In this document: in pieces, positions 36,241 through 45,505 of the stretch
How the letters are laid out: each line of letters opens with the position of its first letter
Numbering within the stretch: position 1 is the first letter of the stretch
Assembly (NCBI RefSeq): GCF_022701255.1
Contig: NZ_CP031705.1
Span: 4,092,001-4,156,000, forward strand
Source of the DNA: Microcoleus vaginatus HSN003
GTDB lineage: Bacteria > Cyanobacteriota > Cyanobacteriia > Cyanobacteriales > Microcoleaceae
DNA length: 64,000 nucleotides
Direction of reading: 5' to 3'
Notes under the pieces: generated by a model
Database searches by the model: none
The model's input: only the letters and a program-made list of their open reading frames with translations
What the model was told of the DNA's origin: nothing
Translations under genes and position numbers: made by a program

Positions 36241-36476
36241 ACAGCAGTGCAGGGAATGCTCAGTTTAATCTAGAAATCAATCACAAGTAATCAGACAAGA
36301 AACAGGCAAGATGCCTGTTTCACAATAAGTAAGTTTTATTTTATTGTGGGGTGGGGTTCTAGCCCGCCCAAAGAAACAGGCAAGATGCCTGTTCCACAAT
36401 GAGTAAATATTCTTGTGGGGTGGGCTTCTAGCCCGCCCGCACCTTCCACAATTAATTATCTCCCGCCCTGTAGCAA
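36241..36476. repeat. Palindromic dispersed repeats
   Basis: Hairpins ACAGGCAAGATGCCTGT at about 36303 and 36370, each followed by TTGTGGGGTGGGCTTCTAGCCCGCCC-like sequence. They are the same building blocks as in the 102 bp array at 30612-31021. Confidence 0.75.
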
Positions 36477-37226
36477 ATGAAAAAATTTCCTATCGTTGGC
36501 ATCACAACATACAACCGCTGTCCCGCAGGCGAATATCGCTTAAATGGAACTTATATTGATGCAGTTCAGGCGGCTGGTGGCATTCCGATTTTACTGCCCC
36601 CCAATCAATTAGATCCGGCTAGTATTTTGGATGCAGTAGATGGTTTGATTTTTTCTGGGGGCGGAGATATCAACCCAGAACTTTATGGCGGTTATGTCGA
36701 TCGCACAGTTTACTCGGTTAATGCAGAACGCGACAATTTTGAATTAAGCTTAGCAAAGCTAGCTTTGAAGGCTGACATACCTGTGTTGGGGATTTGTCGG
36801 GGAATGCAAATCCTGAACGTAGCCAGCGGTGGCAGTTTGGTGATTCATGTACCGGATGCTTACGGAGACGAGGTTAATCACGGATCGGGAATTCCCCCGC
36901 GTGCGATCGAGCATACCATTGAAATTGAGCCAACCAGTCGGCTAGCAAAAATTATGGGAAAAACTTCAACAACAGTTGTTTCCTGGCATCATCAAGCAGT
37001 GCGGAAGGTAACATCCGATTGGCGGATTGTAGCCGATGCACCTGATACTTTGGTTGAAGCAATGGAACACTGCTATCACCCTTGGATGATAGCAATTCAA
37101 TGGCATCCGGAAATGTCGCCCAACTGTTCGTTCAACTCTCGAATTTTTAAGGCTTTTGTAGAAGCAGCAGCTTCAAGATTTATGAATTCTACCAAGTCTG
37201 CATCAAATGCAATTCCTACATTTTGA
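36477..37226 (+). CDS. Gamma-glutamyl-GABA hydrolase family protein (peptidase C26)
   Basis: A 249-residue class I glutamine-amidotransferase-like hydrolase. The nucleophile Cys is in LGICRGMQILNVASGG (about 108), and the His and Glu of the triad are in QWHPEMSP (about 206-208). The family includes PuuD of putrescine degradation and glutamine-dependent hydrolases of peptide synthesis; substrate is not certain. It ends 7 bp from the convergent CPXCG gene. Confidence 0.9.
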   Translation: MKKFPIVGITTYNRCPAGEYRLNGTYIDAVQAAGGIPILLPPNQLDPASILDAVDGLIFSGGGDINPELYGGYVDRTVYSVNAERDNFELSLAKLALKADIPVLGICRGMQILNVASGGSLVIHVPDAYGDEVNHGSGIPPRAIEHTIEIEPTSRLAKIMGKTSTTVVSWHHQAVRKVTSDWRIVADAPDTLVEAMEHCYHPWMIAIQWHPEMSPNCSFNSRIFKAFVEAAASRFMNSTKSASNAIPTF

Positions 37227-37233
37227 TAGTCAC

Positions 37234-37422
37234 TTATTCTTGATAGTCCGTATCTATTTCAATATCCAGGGTATCTTCATCTATTCTGACATACAGAACA
37301 TTGGGGCGACAGCAAACCTGACAATCTTCGATATAAGATTGCTCCATACCACCGCTGATATCAACAAAAGTTGTACTCGGTTCGCCGCAGAAAGCACAGT
37401 AATATTCAGCCGTTGTTTGCAT
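37234..37422 (-). CDS. CPXCG-motif cysteine-rich small protein
   Basis: A 62-residue protein with two CxxC pairs (YYCAFCGEP and EDCQVCCRP), which should bind a zinc ion. It is acidic at the C-terminus. It overlaps the end of the SRPBCC gene by 17 bp, so the two are likely in one transcript. The function is unknown. Confidence 0.82.
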   Translation of the reverse strand: MQTTAEYYCAFCGEPSTTFVDISGGMEQSYIEDCQVCCRPNVLYVRIDEDTLDIEIDTDYQE

Positions 37423-37867
37423 CTTTCTCGCACTCTCTTTTTGTGACTTCGTGGCGGTAGCGAAACATATCTGTTAACCGCATTTCCACCCACCAACCTA
37501 ACAACAAATCGACAATCGGGCCGCCCGGTATCGAAAATGCGATCGCATCCGTCAATCTAGTCTTGCCATTTTCTGAGGTAAACTCGTGTCGGTGAATCCA
37601 ACGTGCCATGGGCCCCTCAGTTTGTTCATCAACAAACAAGCGATATTGTTCGCACTCAGTGTGAGTCGCCACCCATTTTACAGGAATCGGCCCCAATAAC
37701 AGGCGAAATTCCGATACAGCACCCACATCGAGTCCCCCTTCGCGGCGAATGATTTTCACCGGTTGCCAAGGCGGAGTCAAAAGTTGCAGAATATCCGGCC
37801 TTTCGTGAAAGTTCCAGACTGCTTCAACGGTGGCATTAATCAGCGACGAATATTTAAAATTAGGCAT
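37406..37867 (-). CDS. SRPBCC family protein
   Basis: A 153-residue START/Bet v1-like ligand-binding protein (FKYSSLINATVEAVWNFHE at the N-terminus; LTDAIAFSIPGG; a C-terminal helix). Members often are called cyclases/dehydrases or cell-division inhibitors without proof. ATG 37867 fits the fold; the upstream in-frame ATG at 37888 would overlap the preceding gene. Confidence 0.8.
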   Translation of the reverse strand: MPNFKYSSLINATVEAVWNFHERPDILQLLTPPWQPVKIIRREGGLDVGAVSEFRLLLGPIPVKWVATHTECEQYRLFVDEQTEGPMARWIHRHEFTSENGKTRLTDAIAFSIPGGPIVDLLLGWWVEMRLTDMFRYRHEVTKRECEKDANNG

Positions 37868-37880
37868 TTTTTGAATTTTG

Positions 37881-38603
37881 TTAAACACTTAATTGTGCGG
37901 GAATTTCAGCATTTGCAGTATTATCCTCTGTGTCAGTAAAAATAGCAACTGTTAGTTTCAATCCCAAAGCATTCAGCCAAGTTCCCAGATTATAAATCGC
38001 ATCACTTCCTTGCTGCGACAGCAATTCATCCAGTTTTTTTAAGTGCAATTCATATTCTTCAGGAGTCATTTTTGGTTGACCTAGAGCTTCAGCTACATCG
38101 CTGAGAGCTCGTTTCAGCAATGCTTCGTCAGGTTCTTCGCCTTCATCTAATTCAAAATGAGTTTCAATATAAGTTGCTGCTAGTTCCGGCTTTTTTCTTA
38201 GAGATTCAATCAAAAATGGACGATAAGGTAGGCTTTTAGGCATTTTTGGGTTTTGGTAAACAGTTAATTCAGAGCGGCTTTCAGTCCTTTTTATGCTGTT
38301 TTCGGGCTCGCAAACAGTCACAGTAAGTTTGAACCCCAAAGCCTTCAGCCAAGTTCCCAGATTGTAAATCGCATCGCTACCGGCTTGTGACAGCAACTCA
38401 TCGAGTTTTTCCTGATTAATTCTAGCCTGTTCTGGGGCTATCTGCTTTTTGCTAAGAGCTTCTGCTACATTGCTGAGTACCATTTTTAGCAGTTCCGCTT
38501 CGGGGTTTTCTTCTTCAAAAAAAGCCTCTAGATACATAGCAGAGTCTGTTGGGTTTTTGATAGACTGTATTAGAAAGGGATGGTAAGGTAAACTTTTAAG
38601 CAT
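37881..38603 (-). CDS. Protein with two tandem addiction-antidote-like domains
   Basis: A 240-residue protein built from an internal duplication. Residues 1-98 and 120-222 both run from SLPYHPFLI / SLPYRPFLI, through a helical middle (VLSNVAEAL / ALSDVAEAL), to GSDAIYNLGTWLKALGFKLT / GSDAIYNLGTWLNALGLKLT. Each half resembles the small HTH antidote proteins that accompany RelE-type toxins. No toxin gene is adjacent. The two-domain form may bind DNA or toxin as an intramolecular dimer, which is inference. Confidence 0.65.
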   Translation of the reverse strand: MLKSLPYHPFLIQSIKNPTDSAMYLEAFFEEENPEAELLKMVLSNVAEALSKKQIAPEQARINQEKLDELLSQAGSDAIYNLGTWLKALGFKLTVTVCEPENSIKRTESRSELTVYQNPKMPKSLPYRPFLIESLRKKPELAATYIETHFELDEGEEPDEALLKRALSDVAEALGQPKMTPEEYELHLKKLDELLSQQGSDAIYNLGTWLNALGLKLTVAIFTDTEDNTANAEIPAQLSV

Positions 38604-38614
38604 TGTCTTAACTC

Positions 38615-39028
38615 CTAGTTATACTCCAGAAAAGACACTGGCGAAAGATGGAAAAACTTAGCTAACTTTTGAATTTGACTCGCCGTCAGTTCCCGCTTTC
38701 CATCCATCATCTCAGATACCCAAGACTCGGATTCAAAAATATCAACCAAATCTTTTTCTTGAATATTGTCTTCAACCATCAATGCTTTCAGTAGTGCGAT
38801 ACCTTTCAAGACTGGCATTGGCTCATGTTTTTGTTCGTAATCATAAACAAGAGTACCCAACACGTTTAAGTAATCCCGATCGTCCTGCGTGAGATTGCTC
38901 TGACTCACAATAGAATCAATCCGATTTTGTGTAGCGATTAACTCAGCTTCACAAGTAATTGGACGCGGAGGAAAACTTGTGATTATTTCAATATAGTAGC
39001 TACTAGGAGTTTTTAAACTCGTCGTCAT
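38615..39028 (-). CDS. HigA-like HTH antitoxin
   Basis: A 137-residue protein ending in a helix-turn-helix (VDIFESESWVSEMMDGKREL, then ASQIQKLAKFFHLSPVSFLEY). The longer N-terminal part with YLNVLGTLVYDYEQKHEP is typical of HigA antitoxins of HigBA systems. A HigB toxin would normally precede it on this strand; the 20 bp before it lead straight to the radical SAM gene, so the toxin is missing. It ends 11 bp before the double-antidote gene. Confidence 0.75.
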   Translation of the reverse strand: MTTSLKTPSSYYIEIITSFPPRPITCEAELIATQNRIDSIVSQSNLTQDDRDYLNVLGTLVYDYEQKHEPMPVLKGIALLKALMVEDNIQEKDLVDIFESESWVSEMMDGKRELTASQIQKLAKFFHLSPVSFLEYN

Positions 39029-39048
39029 TTTTCCAGTTCTCCTTTTTA

Positions 39049-40710
39049 CTAAACCGGAATTAGTGAATCTTCACATCCTTTTGTATGAGTCATCGCCTCA
39101 GCCAAATGCTTCTTCAAAGTCGCCTCCGGTAGCGGCCCTTTTAAATGACTCCAAGGCAAAACCTGCTCCAATTCCCACTCTTGAAAAACATAAAAATCCA
39201 TCTCCGGCAACTGTCCGCGCAACTCCTTAAATGCCCGCCGATAACTGCCCAAAGTATCGCCGTAATGCCGCACTAATTCCAACAGCCGAGACAACCGCCG
39301 ATCGCCCTTTGACAACAAACCCTGAATCACAGACCAGTTATAGCTTTCAGGTCTAAATTCTAAACCTAACTTACGCAATTCTTTATCTAAAAACTTCAGC
39401 CTCTTCTCCGCATCTTTATTCACTCCAAACCACTGAAAAGGAGTGTGAGATTTCGGGACAAAAGTGCTGCATCCCAAAGTCAACCGCAAACCGGGAGCGG
39501 CTTTTCTAATCGCCCGCATCATCTCCACCGTCTCCTCTAAATCCTCCATTTCTTCGCCGGGAATTCCCGCCATCCCGTAAAGTTTAATTCCCTTTAACCC
39601 GCCCGCCTTAGCATTGATAGCAGCTTGAATTATTTCGTCATTTGTGAGTTTTTTGTTAACGATTTTGCGGAGGCGATCGCTGCCGCTTTCCACCGCAATT
39701 GTCACAGATTTGCTGTCTCTGTTTGTCAAGATTTCTGCCAATTTAACTGTCACCGTATTCGTCCGTACCGAAGAAAGACTCAGCCGCACGCCGTCGTATT
39801 TCGGGTGATTCAAATGATCCAGCAACGCTTCAAATTCCGGGTGCTGAGTGACCGAAGCACCCAACAAACCCAAACGATTAGTCACAGCTAAACCGCGATC
39901 GATCGCCGGAATTAGCGAAGCCTCCAAACTCGCAGTTCTAAATGGCAAAGTCAGATAACTTGCCAAACAAAAACGGCACATTTCTGGACAACTCCGAACC
40001 ACTTCCACCATGTAAATATTTTCCCAAGCCGCTTTTTCTGTCACCACAGTGGAAGCAGATAAAGTATTGCCGCGATAAGTCTGTTTTTCAACCATACTAG
40101 GAATTCCTGAATCGACAGGCTGGATCGATTTAATACCCTCAGCCGCATCCAGATAAGTTACTTCGTACAAACTGGGGACGTAAACTCCCGGAACTTGGGC
40201 TAAATGCCGCAATTTAGTTTGTCTGTCGGCGGTACGGACTTCTTTATAAGCATCAATAAAATTGTCAATGAGATGTTCGCCATCTCCCAGCAAAATTACA
40301 TCAAAAAAATCCGCAAAAGGTTCGGGATTAGCCGTAAAAACCGGGCCACCGCCGAATACTATCGGATGATTATCCGTTCGTTTTGACGCCCAAATCGGAA
40401 TTTCTAGAGATTCCAATAAATTGAGAATATTTACATAGTCTAGTTCCCAAGAAAGCGAAAAACCCAGTAATTCTGGATGTCGGGGAAGTTGTTCGCGGAT
40501 ATCAGTAAATAAACGGCTGACTTCAATATCCGATCGCACAGCCAAAGTTGCCCACACTATCTGATAGCCGAGACTGGTAATACCCACCGTGTACTCGTTG
40601 GGAAAAGCAAAAATAGTCGGGATAGCATCAGCATCGGGGGTTGCTGGAGCAAATAGTAAGCGTTCTTGAGCAAATGGATTAGGAGTCACGGGCAAATTTA
40701 GTTTTAACAA
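39049..40710 (-). CDS. Radical SAM protein (TIGR03960-type, B12-binding-like N-terminus)
   Basis: A 553-residue protein. The N-terminus (about 30-190) is a B12-binding-like domain; the 4Fe-4S motif CPEMCRFC lies at about 244-251, followed by a radical SAM barrel (VTIAVESGSDRLRKIVNKKL, GLKGIKLYGMAGIPGEEMED). In many bacteria this family is linked to a DUF2344 protein and to tRNA or rRNA processing genes; no such partner is nearby. The reaction is not known. Confidence 0.87.
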   Translation of the reverse strand: MLKLNLPVTPNPFAQERLLFAPATPDADAIPTIFAFPNEYTVGITSLGYQIVWATLAVRSDIEVSRLFTDIREQLPRHPELLGFSLSWELDYVNILNLLESLEIPIWASKRTDNHPIVFGGGPVFTANPEPFADFFDVILLGDGEHLIDNFIDAYKEVRTADRQTKLRHLAQVPGVYVPSLYEVTYLDAAEGIKSIQPVDSGIPSMVEKQTYRGNTLSASTVVTEKAAWENIYMVEVVRSCPEMCRFCLASYLTLPFRTASLEASLIPAIDRGLAVTNRLGLLGASVTQHPEFEALLDHLNHPKYDGVRLSLSSVRTNTVTVKLAEILTNRDSKSVTIAVESGSDRLRKIVNKKLTNDEIIQAAINAKAGGLKGIKLYGMAGIPGEEMEDLEETVEMMRAIRKAAPGLRLTLGCSTFVPKSHTPFQWFGVNKDAEKRLKFLDKELRKLGLEFRPESYNWSVIQGLLSKGDRRLSRLLELVRHYGDTLGSYRRAFKELRGQLPEMDFYVFQEWELEQVLPWSHLKGPLPEATLKKHLAEAMTHTKGCEDSLIPV

Positions 40711-40753
40711 TAGGTCTGTTCTTATCTCATTTTAAGCCATTTCCAAAGTCATT

Positions 40754-40818
40754 GTAGGGTGCGTCAGGGTTGAATGTGGCGACCACAAACTAAGAATCTC
40801 CCCCCTGACGCACCCTAC
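40754..40818. repeat. Long inverted repeat
   Basis: GTAGGGTGCGTCAGGG (40754-40769) and its exact complement (40803-40818) form a 16 bp stem with a 33-base loop. It lies between two minus-strand genes and could end lspA transcription, or be one of the genome's dispersed palindromes. Confidence 0.7.
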
Positions 40819-40900
40819 CGTTAGTTAGCTGTTACATCCCTGACATCCCAATAATGCCAATCCCTTGGCTAACTTCCTTCTTGCTTCTTGAAAGTTACTC

Positions 40901-41416
40901 TTAAATAGAATCGCGATCGTCCTGAGTTCTCGGAGTAGTCGGAGTAGGCGGTGTACTGTGAAAAGTTGCAATCAGCAAACAGATAATCCCAGCATTAATA
41001 AAAACATCGGCTAGATTAAATACGGGGAACCGAATCAGCCGAAAATCGATAAAATCTACAACATGGCCCGAAACAAATCGATCGATCCCGTTCCCCAGTG
41101 CTCCCCCCAAAATTAAACCGTAGCCAGCTTGTTCCCAGCGGTTAATTCGCGGCCCGAACCAAGCCAGCACTATCAATCCCACACTAACGCCCAAAGACAG
41201 CCACCGCAACCAAATCGCCCCGCCATTGCTGAACAGACTAAAAGCGGCACCCGTATTAACAACATAAGTGAAGTGGAACACCCCGGGTAACAGCGGCTGC
41301 GTCTGCGGAGGAACCGTCAAGTCAAAATTTTGCACCACCCAAAACTTAGTCAGGTGGTCTAAAACTAAACTGATAACAGCAGCAACCCAGAACAAGGGAT
41401 TTCTTTTAAAACGCAT
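40901..41416 (-). CDS. lspA: Lipoprotein signal peptidase
   Basis: A 171-residue type II signal peptidase with four membrane helices that cleaves prolipoproteins at the lipidated Cys. The catalytic Asp pair is in GNGIDRFVSGHVVDFID and FNLADVFINAGI. PstS and Ycf48 in this window are likely substrates. The region before it (41417-41662) has a CT-rich tract at 41583-41656 and no gene. Confidence 0.94.
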   Translation of the reverse strand: MRFKRNPLFWVAAVISLVLDHLTKFWVVQNFDLTVPPQTQPLLPGVFHFTYVVNTGAAFSLFSNGGAIWLRWLSLGVSVGLIVLAWFGPRINRWEQAGYGLILGGALGNGIDRFVSGHVVDFIDFRLIRFPVFNLADVFINAGIICLLIATFHSTPPTPTTPRTQDDRDSI

Positions 41417-41662
41417 GAATTAAGCAATAGAAAATGGGGCATCGGGCATGAGAGAATTTACTCCAATCTCACTTGTCATGGCGAGCAGAATGCAGTGTAT
41501 CAAAGCAATCTCAGCCGCAGCGATGACTCTCCCGTTGGGCAATGATAGTATAACCTTATTTTGCACAATTACCCGTTACCTCTTCCTTCTTCCTCCTTCC
41601 TTCTTCTTCCTCCTTCCTTCTTCTTCCTTCTTCCTTCTTCCTTCTTCCTTCTTCCTTCGCCA

Positions 41663-42241
41663 TTAATAAAACATCAAGCGGCGTAAAGTAAATGACAGCA
41701 CTGCGATCGCACAAACTACCGCCAATTGTCCCGGCAGGGGATAAACCGAATATTTAAGAATCTCATCGAATAAAGGTGTTTTTTTTGCCGGAGGTAGCCA
41801 GTAAGTAAAAATTAGATAAATTAAGCCGATCGCGTGAACAGTGAACAAACCACACAAACAGCTAAAAGCCATAGATTCCAGCCGCGAAGCTACCTTAAAA
41901 GCCACCCAGCCACACACCCAAGCACCAGGCACAAAACCCAGCAAATACCCAAAACTCGCTTCTTTGAGATAGCCGATGCCGCCGCCTTGAGAAAAAACTG
42001 GCCACAAAGTTAATCCTAATGCCAAATAAGCAATTTGCGAGAGAGCCGCAGCATTTTTTCCCCCCATGCAGCCTACTAGCAAGACGGCTCCAATTTGATA
42101 GGTAACACCTAAAGAGTACGCCTGAAGTCCTCGATCGTCCCACAACCCGATCGGAATTGTGACAGATGCAGGCAAAAAAGTGCCTCCTATCGTCAGGAGC
42201 AAACCAATAACAGCCCAGATTAATTCAATAGGAGCAGGCAT
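41663..42241 (-). CDS. bioY: Biotin transporter BioY
   Basis: A 192-residue membrane protein with about six helices. The pattern GLQAYSLGVTYQIGAVLLVG, GGIGYLKEASFGYLLGFVPGAW and the position of the helices match BioY, the substrate-binding S component of energy-coupling-factor biotin uptake. Upstream in-frame ATGs (42298, 42247) exist, but the family begins near MPAPIELIWA. The ECF A and T components are not in the window. Confidence 0.85.
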   Translation of the reverse strand: MPAPIELIWAVIGLLLTIGGTFLPASVTIPIGLWDDRGLQAYSLGVTYQIGAVLLVGCMGGKNAAALSQIAYLALGLTLWPVFSQGGGIGYLKEASFGYLLGFVPGAWVCGWVAFKVASRLESMAFSCLCGLFTVHAIGLIYLIFTYWLPPAKKTPLFDEILKYSVYPLPGQLAVVCAIAVLSFTLRRLMFY

Positions 42242-42548
42242 TATCATCAAACGGCATTCGTCAGAAGGTGTAAGGCAGAAGGCATTTGTCAGACGCAAGC
42301 TTCAAGGCCTGCAGCTTTTAAATTCTTAATACTAGCACTACTGTCAAAAAAACCACCATTGTATGGTTTTCTGGTTCTCAAGGCTGGATCTTGTGATAAT
42401 TTAATGGGGAATTTTTCGCGAGCGGGCGATCGACTGCTTGTTTCCCTACAACTTTATCTGGTCACTATCTTATAAACTCACTATTGTCAAGCTCATCATT
42501 TAATTAATAATATTAATTAATATTAAATTGCGATTAAGTGTAAAGATT

Positions 42549-42567
42549 CTTAACCTAATCTTTACTT
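42549..42567 (+). promoter_or_regulatory. Pho box upstream of pstS
   Basis: Two half-sites, CTTAACCT and CTTTACTT, are spaced by three bases (11 bp repeat), matching the cyanobacterial PhoB/SphR box with one weaker half-site. They lie about 57 bp before the pstS ATG. Phosphate starvation would induce the gene. Confidence 0.7.
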
Positions 42568-42623
42568 TTGCGCGCTATGCTGATGCGGGACACCCATATA
42601 ACGATCGCAGATTTTTTATACCT

Positions 42624-43799
42624 ATGCTTTTTCGTCTCAACTTGATTAATCCAAAGCGTTTGACTACTGCTATTTCCGCTATGGCGATCGCCCTCAGTGT
42701 AGCAGCTTGCCGCAGCGAGACCACAAACACAGTCAGCAGCCCCAGCCCCGGCGACACCGCAGCATCACCCGTTGCAGCCACCGGTACAGCACCAAACACC
42801 AAACTCGCCCTAGCCTCAGACGTAGCCCTGACGGGTGCCGGCGCGTCATTCCCAGCACCCCTTTACCAGCGCTGGTTTCAAGATTTCAACACAACCAATC
42901 CCAAATTACAGATCAATTATCAGTCAGTGGGCAGCGGCGCCGGAGTCGAACAGTTTACCAAAGGTACGGTAGACTTTGGAGCCAGCGACACCGCCATGAG
43001 TGACGAGGAAATTGGGAAGGTGCCAGCGGACAAAGGCGTGCTCTTGCTGCCGATGTCGGCTGGCAGCATCGTCCTCGCCTACAACCTGCCAGACGTACCC
43101 GAACTGAAGTTGCCGAGAGATGTTTACACAGATATTTTCTTGGGAAACATCACCAAGTGGAACGACCCCAGAATTGCTGCTGCTAACCCGGGTGCTAAGC
43201 TGCCAGACCAAAATATCACAGTTGTACACCGTTCTGACGGCAGCGGTACGACAGACGTATTCACAAAACACCTCAGCGCCATCAGTCCAGAATGGAAAGA
43301 AAAAGTAGGGGAAGGCAAGACAGTAGAGTGGCCTTCTGCCGGTAAGATTGGTGGCAAGGGGAATGAAGGTGTCACGGCTTCTATTCAACAAACCGTTGGC
43401 GCCCTTGGCTACATTGAGTACGGCTACGCCAAAAACAACAATATCAAGTTTGCTGCCCTGGAAAATAAAGCCGGCAATTTTGTAGTCTACAACGACGCAG
43501 CGGGGGCCAAAACCCTTGAAGCAGTGGTACTACCGGAAAATCTCCGGGCGTTCATTCCCGATCCGGAAGGGGCAGACTCTTATCCTATTGTTAGCTACAC
43601 TTGGCTGCTCGTCCCCAAAACAGTTGCTGACCCCAACAAAGCCAAATCAATCGAGGCTATGATTGAATACGGCTTGAATCAAGGTCAAAAAGTTAGTTCC
43701 GAATTGGGCTACGTTCCTCTCCCCCAAAACGTTAAAGAAAAAGTAGCAGTGGCCGCTGACGGCATCAGCCCTGACTACAAGATTGAGGTTGCCCAATAG
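42624..43799 (+). CDS. pstS: Phosphate ABC transporter substrate-binding lipoprotein
   Basis: A 391-residue protein. A signal sequence with the lipobox LSVAAC and a Ser/Pro/Ala linker leads to the phosphate-binding domain (LTGAGASFPAPLYQRW, YQSVGSGAGVEQF, DFGASDTAMS, RSDGSGTTDVFTKHL), whose Ser/Thr/Asp residues hold phosphate. The frame is open from 42528, but MLFRLNLINP at 42624 begins the signal peptide and lies after the Pho box. Confidence 0.96.
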   Translation: MLFRLNLINPKRLTTAISAMAIALSVAACRSETTNTVSSPSPGDTAASPVAATGTAPNTKLALASDVALTGAGASFPAPLYQRWFQDFNTTNPKLQINYQSVGSGAGVEQFTKGTVDFGASDTAMSDEEIGKVPADKGVLLLPMSAGSIVLAYNLPDVPELKLPRDVYTDIFLGNITKWNDPRIAAANPGAKLPDQNITVVHRSDGSGTTDVFTKHLSAISPEWKEKVGEGKTVEWPSAGKIGGKGNEGVTASIQQTVGALGYIEYGYAKNNNIKFAALENKAGNFVVYNDAAGAKTLEAVVLPENLRAFIPDPEGADSYPIVSYTWLLVPKTVADPNKAKSIEAMIEYGLNQGQKVSSELGYVPLPQNVKEKVAVAADGISPDYKIEVAQ

Positions 43800-44514
43800 T
43801 AATTGTTGACTGTTGACTGTTGACTGTTGACTGTTGACTGTTGACTGTTGACTGTTGACTGTTGTCAGAGGGAAAAAAGCCCTTCGGCATTGCGCGTGCG
43901 GGTAAAAATCAGGAAGAACGAAGAGAGATATTTCTGTGGGGCGGGTTTTACCAGAAATATTGGTTAAAAAGTCAGGGGATTAATAAATCCGCCCCTCTTC
44001 TATGTAACAATCGGTGCATCTGTGTAGGGGTGGGTTTGACCAGACATACTTGTTGAAAAGTCAGGGGATTAATAAACCCGCCCCTCTTTGATTTTATTTA
44101 TCAAAAAAATGGGTTTAAAACCCCGTGCTTTTAGCACGGCTTTGTATTAGAATATAGATGGTCACAGACCCGCCCGGATTTAAGATACTCCAAAATAAAC
44201 AGCAAGGTTGAAAGTCCTGTCAGAGTTGCGATCAGAAACACGGGAAGCAAAAAGGGCAATGAAAAAACAACCCTGAAAGCAAACAAGTATTTTACTTGCG
44301 TACAAAACAGAAAAGTCGCCATAGGGCATTGGGAGACTTAAAACGGACATGGAGAGAAGGTAAGACTGGCTTCTTGCCAGCACATCTCGATGAAGTGTCA
44401 AGAATCACCGCTGAAGAGAGCTCGGTGAGTATGTCAAGGTCTTTCTTTCTGCTTCCTTCTAGCTTTTTCCGAAACAGGCTATTTTCGGCTACTATATATT
44501 TGGTTTTTTTTTCT
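43800..44514. other. Long pstS-pstC spacer filled with repeats
   Basis: No gene in 715 bp. It holds the GTTGACT array (43803-43864), two copies of a sequence with AAAAGTCAGGGGATTAATAA 89 bp apart (about 43936-44000 and 44025-44094), and a TTTAAAACCCCGTGCTTTTAGC hairpin-like element at about 44112. Such a long insertion inside a pst operon is unusual. Confidence 0.8.
43803..43864 (+). repeat. Heptamer tandem array (GTTGACT x8)
   Basis: Eight or more uninterrupted copies of the 7-mer, directly after the pstS stop codon. It is the longest of the four such arrays in the window. Confidence 0.9.
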
Positions 44515-45471
44515 ATGATTTCAGATAATCACAGCGCTCAATCAGAGAGCCGATCGCGCTCTGGGGCAGAAAAGTCCTTAGACCAAGGCTTTATCTGGGT
44601 GACGCGGATTTTGGGAATAGGGGTTGGTGTAATTTTGCTGCTAATCGCGCTCACGGTTGCTTACAGGGCTTTACCTGCGATTCAACAGTACGGTTTGGGA
44701 TTTCTATTTAGCAGTAGCTGGAATCCGGTTAAGGAAGAGTACGGTGCGCTGCCGATGATTTACGGGACGATCGTCAGTTCGGCGATCGCGCTCCTAATTG
44801 CTGTACCATTAGGAGTAGGCACTGCCATCTTCTTAAGTGAAGATTTTTTGCCGCTGCCAGTGCGTACAGCTTTGGTTTTTTTAGTAGAACTTTTAGCCGC
44901 CATTCCCAGCGTAGTCTATGGTTTGTGGGGAATTGCTGTATTGATTCCCATTATTACCAGTCTCGGCAAGTTTCTCAACAGCACTTTGGGATGGCTGCCG
45001 ATTTTTAGCACCCCGCCCGTTGGCCCGGGAATGTTACCAGCCGGAGTAATTTTGGGAGTCATGACTTTGCCCATTATTACTGCTATCTCCCGCGACTCTT
45101 TGGCAAGTCTCCCCCCCGAATTGCGGCAAGCCTCTCTAGGTTTAGGAGCCACTCGGTGGACAACAATTTTTAGAGTGCTCGTACCGGCGGCTTTTTCCGG
45201 CATTGTCGGCGGAATCATGCTCGGTCTTGGTCGCGCCATGGGAGAAACAATGGCTGCAACTCTGTTAATTGGCAATTCCAATCAGTTAAGTCTTTCTGTG
45301 CTAGCTCCGGCAAATACTATTGCTTCTCTGATGGCCAATCAGTTTGCGGAAGCTTCGGGATTGCAAGTATCAGCTCTGATGTACACTGGGCTAATTCTGT
45401 TTATTATGACACTGATTGTTAATATTTTGGCAGAATGGATTGTTTCTCAAGTAAGAGCGAAGTACAACTAG
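44515..45471 (+). CDS. pstC: Phosphate ABC transporter permease PstC
   Basis: A 318-residue inner-membrane permease with six helices. The ABC-interacting loop is DSLASLPPELRQASLGLGATRW, and SVVYGLWGIAVLIPII is characteristic. ATG 44515 (MISDNHSAQ) is chosen; the frame is open from 44296, but that part reads repeat-derived residues. Confidence 0.94.
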   Translation: MISDNHSAQSESRSRSGAEKSLDQGFIWVTRILGIGVGVILLLIALTVAYRALPAIQQYGLGFLFSSSWNPVKEEYGALPMIYGTIVSSAIALLIAVPLGVGTAIFLSEDFLPLPVRTALVFLVELLAAIPSVVYGLWGIAVLIPIITSLGKFLNSTLGWLPIFSTPPVGPGMLPAGVILGVMTLPIITAISRDSLASLPPELRQASLGLGATRWTTIFRVLVPAAFSGIVGGIMLGLGRAMGETMAATLLIGNSNQLSLSVLAPANTIASLMANQFAEASGLQVSALMYTGLILFIMTLIVNILAEWIVSQVRAKYN

Positions 45472-45505
45472 AAGTTAGCCGCGATTTCCTACATAGTTTT
45501 AGTTT

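Noticed and set aside
43803..43864. Possible CRISPR or replication iterons
   Set aside because: A pure 7 bp tandem repeat found at several places; no spacers, no dnaA gene or DnaA-box cluster.
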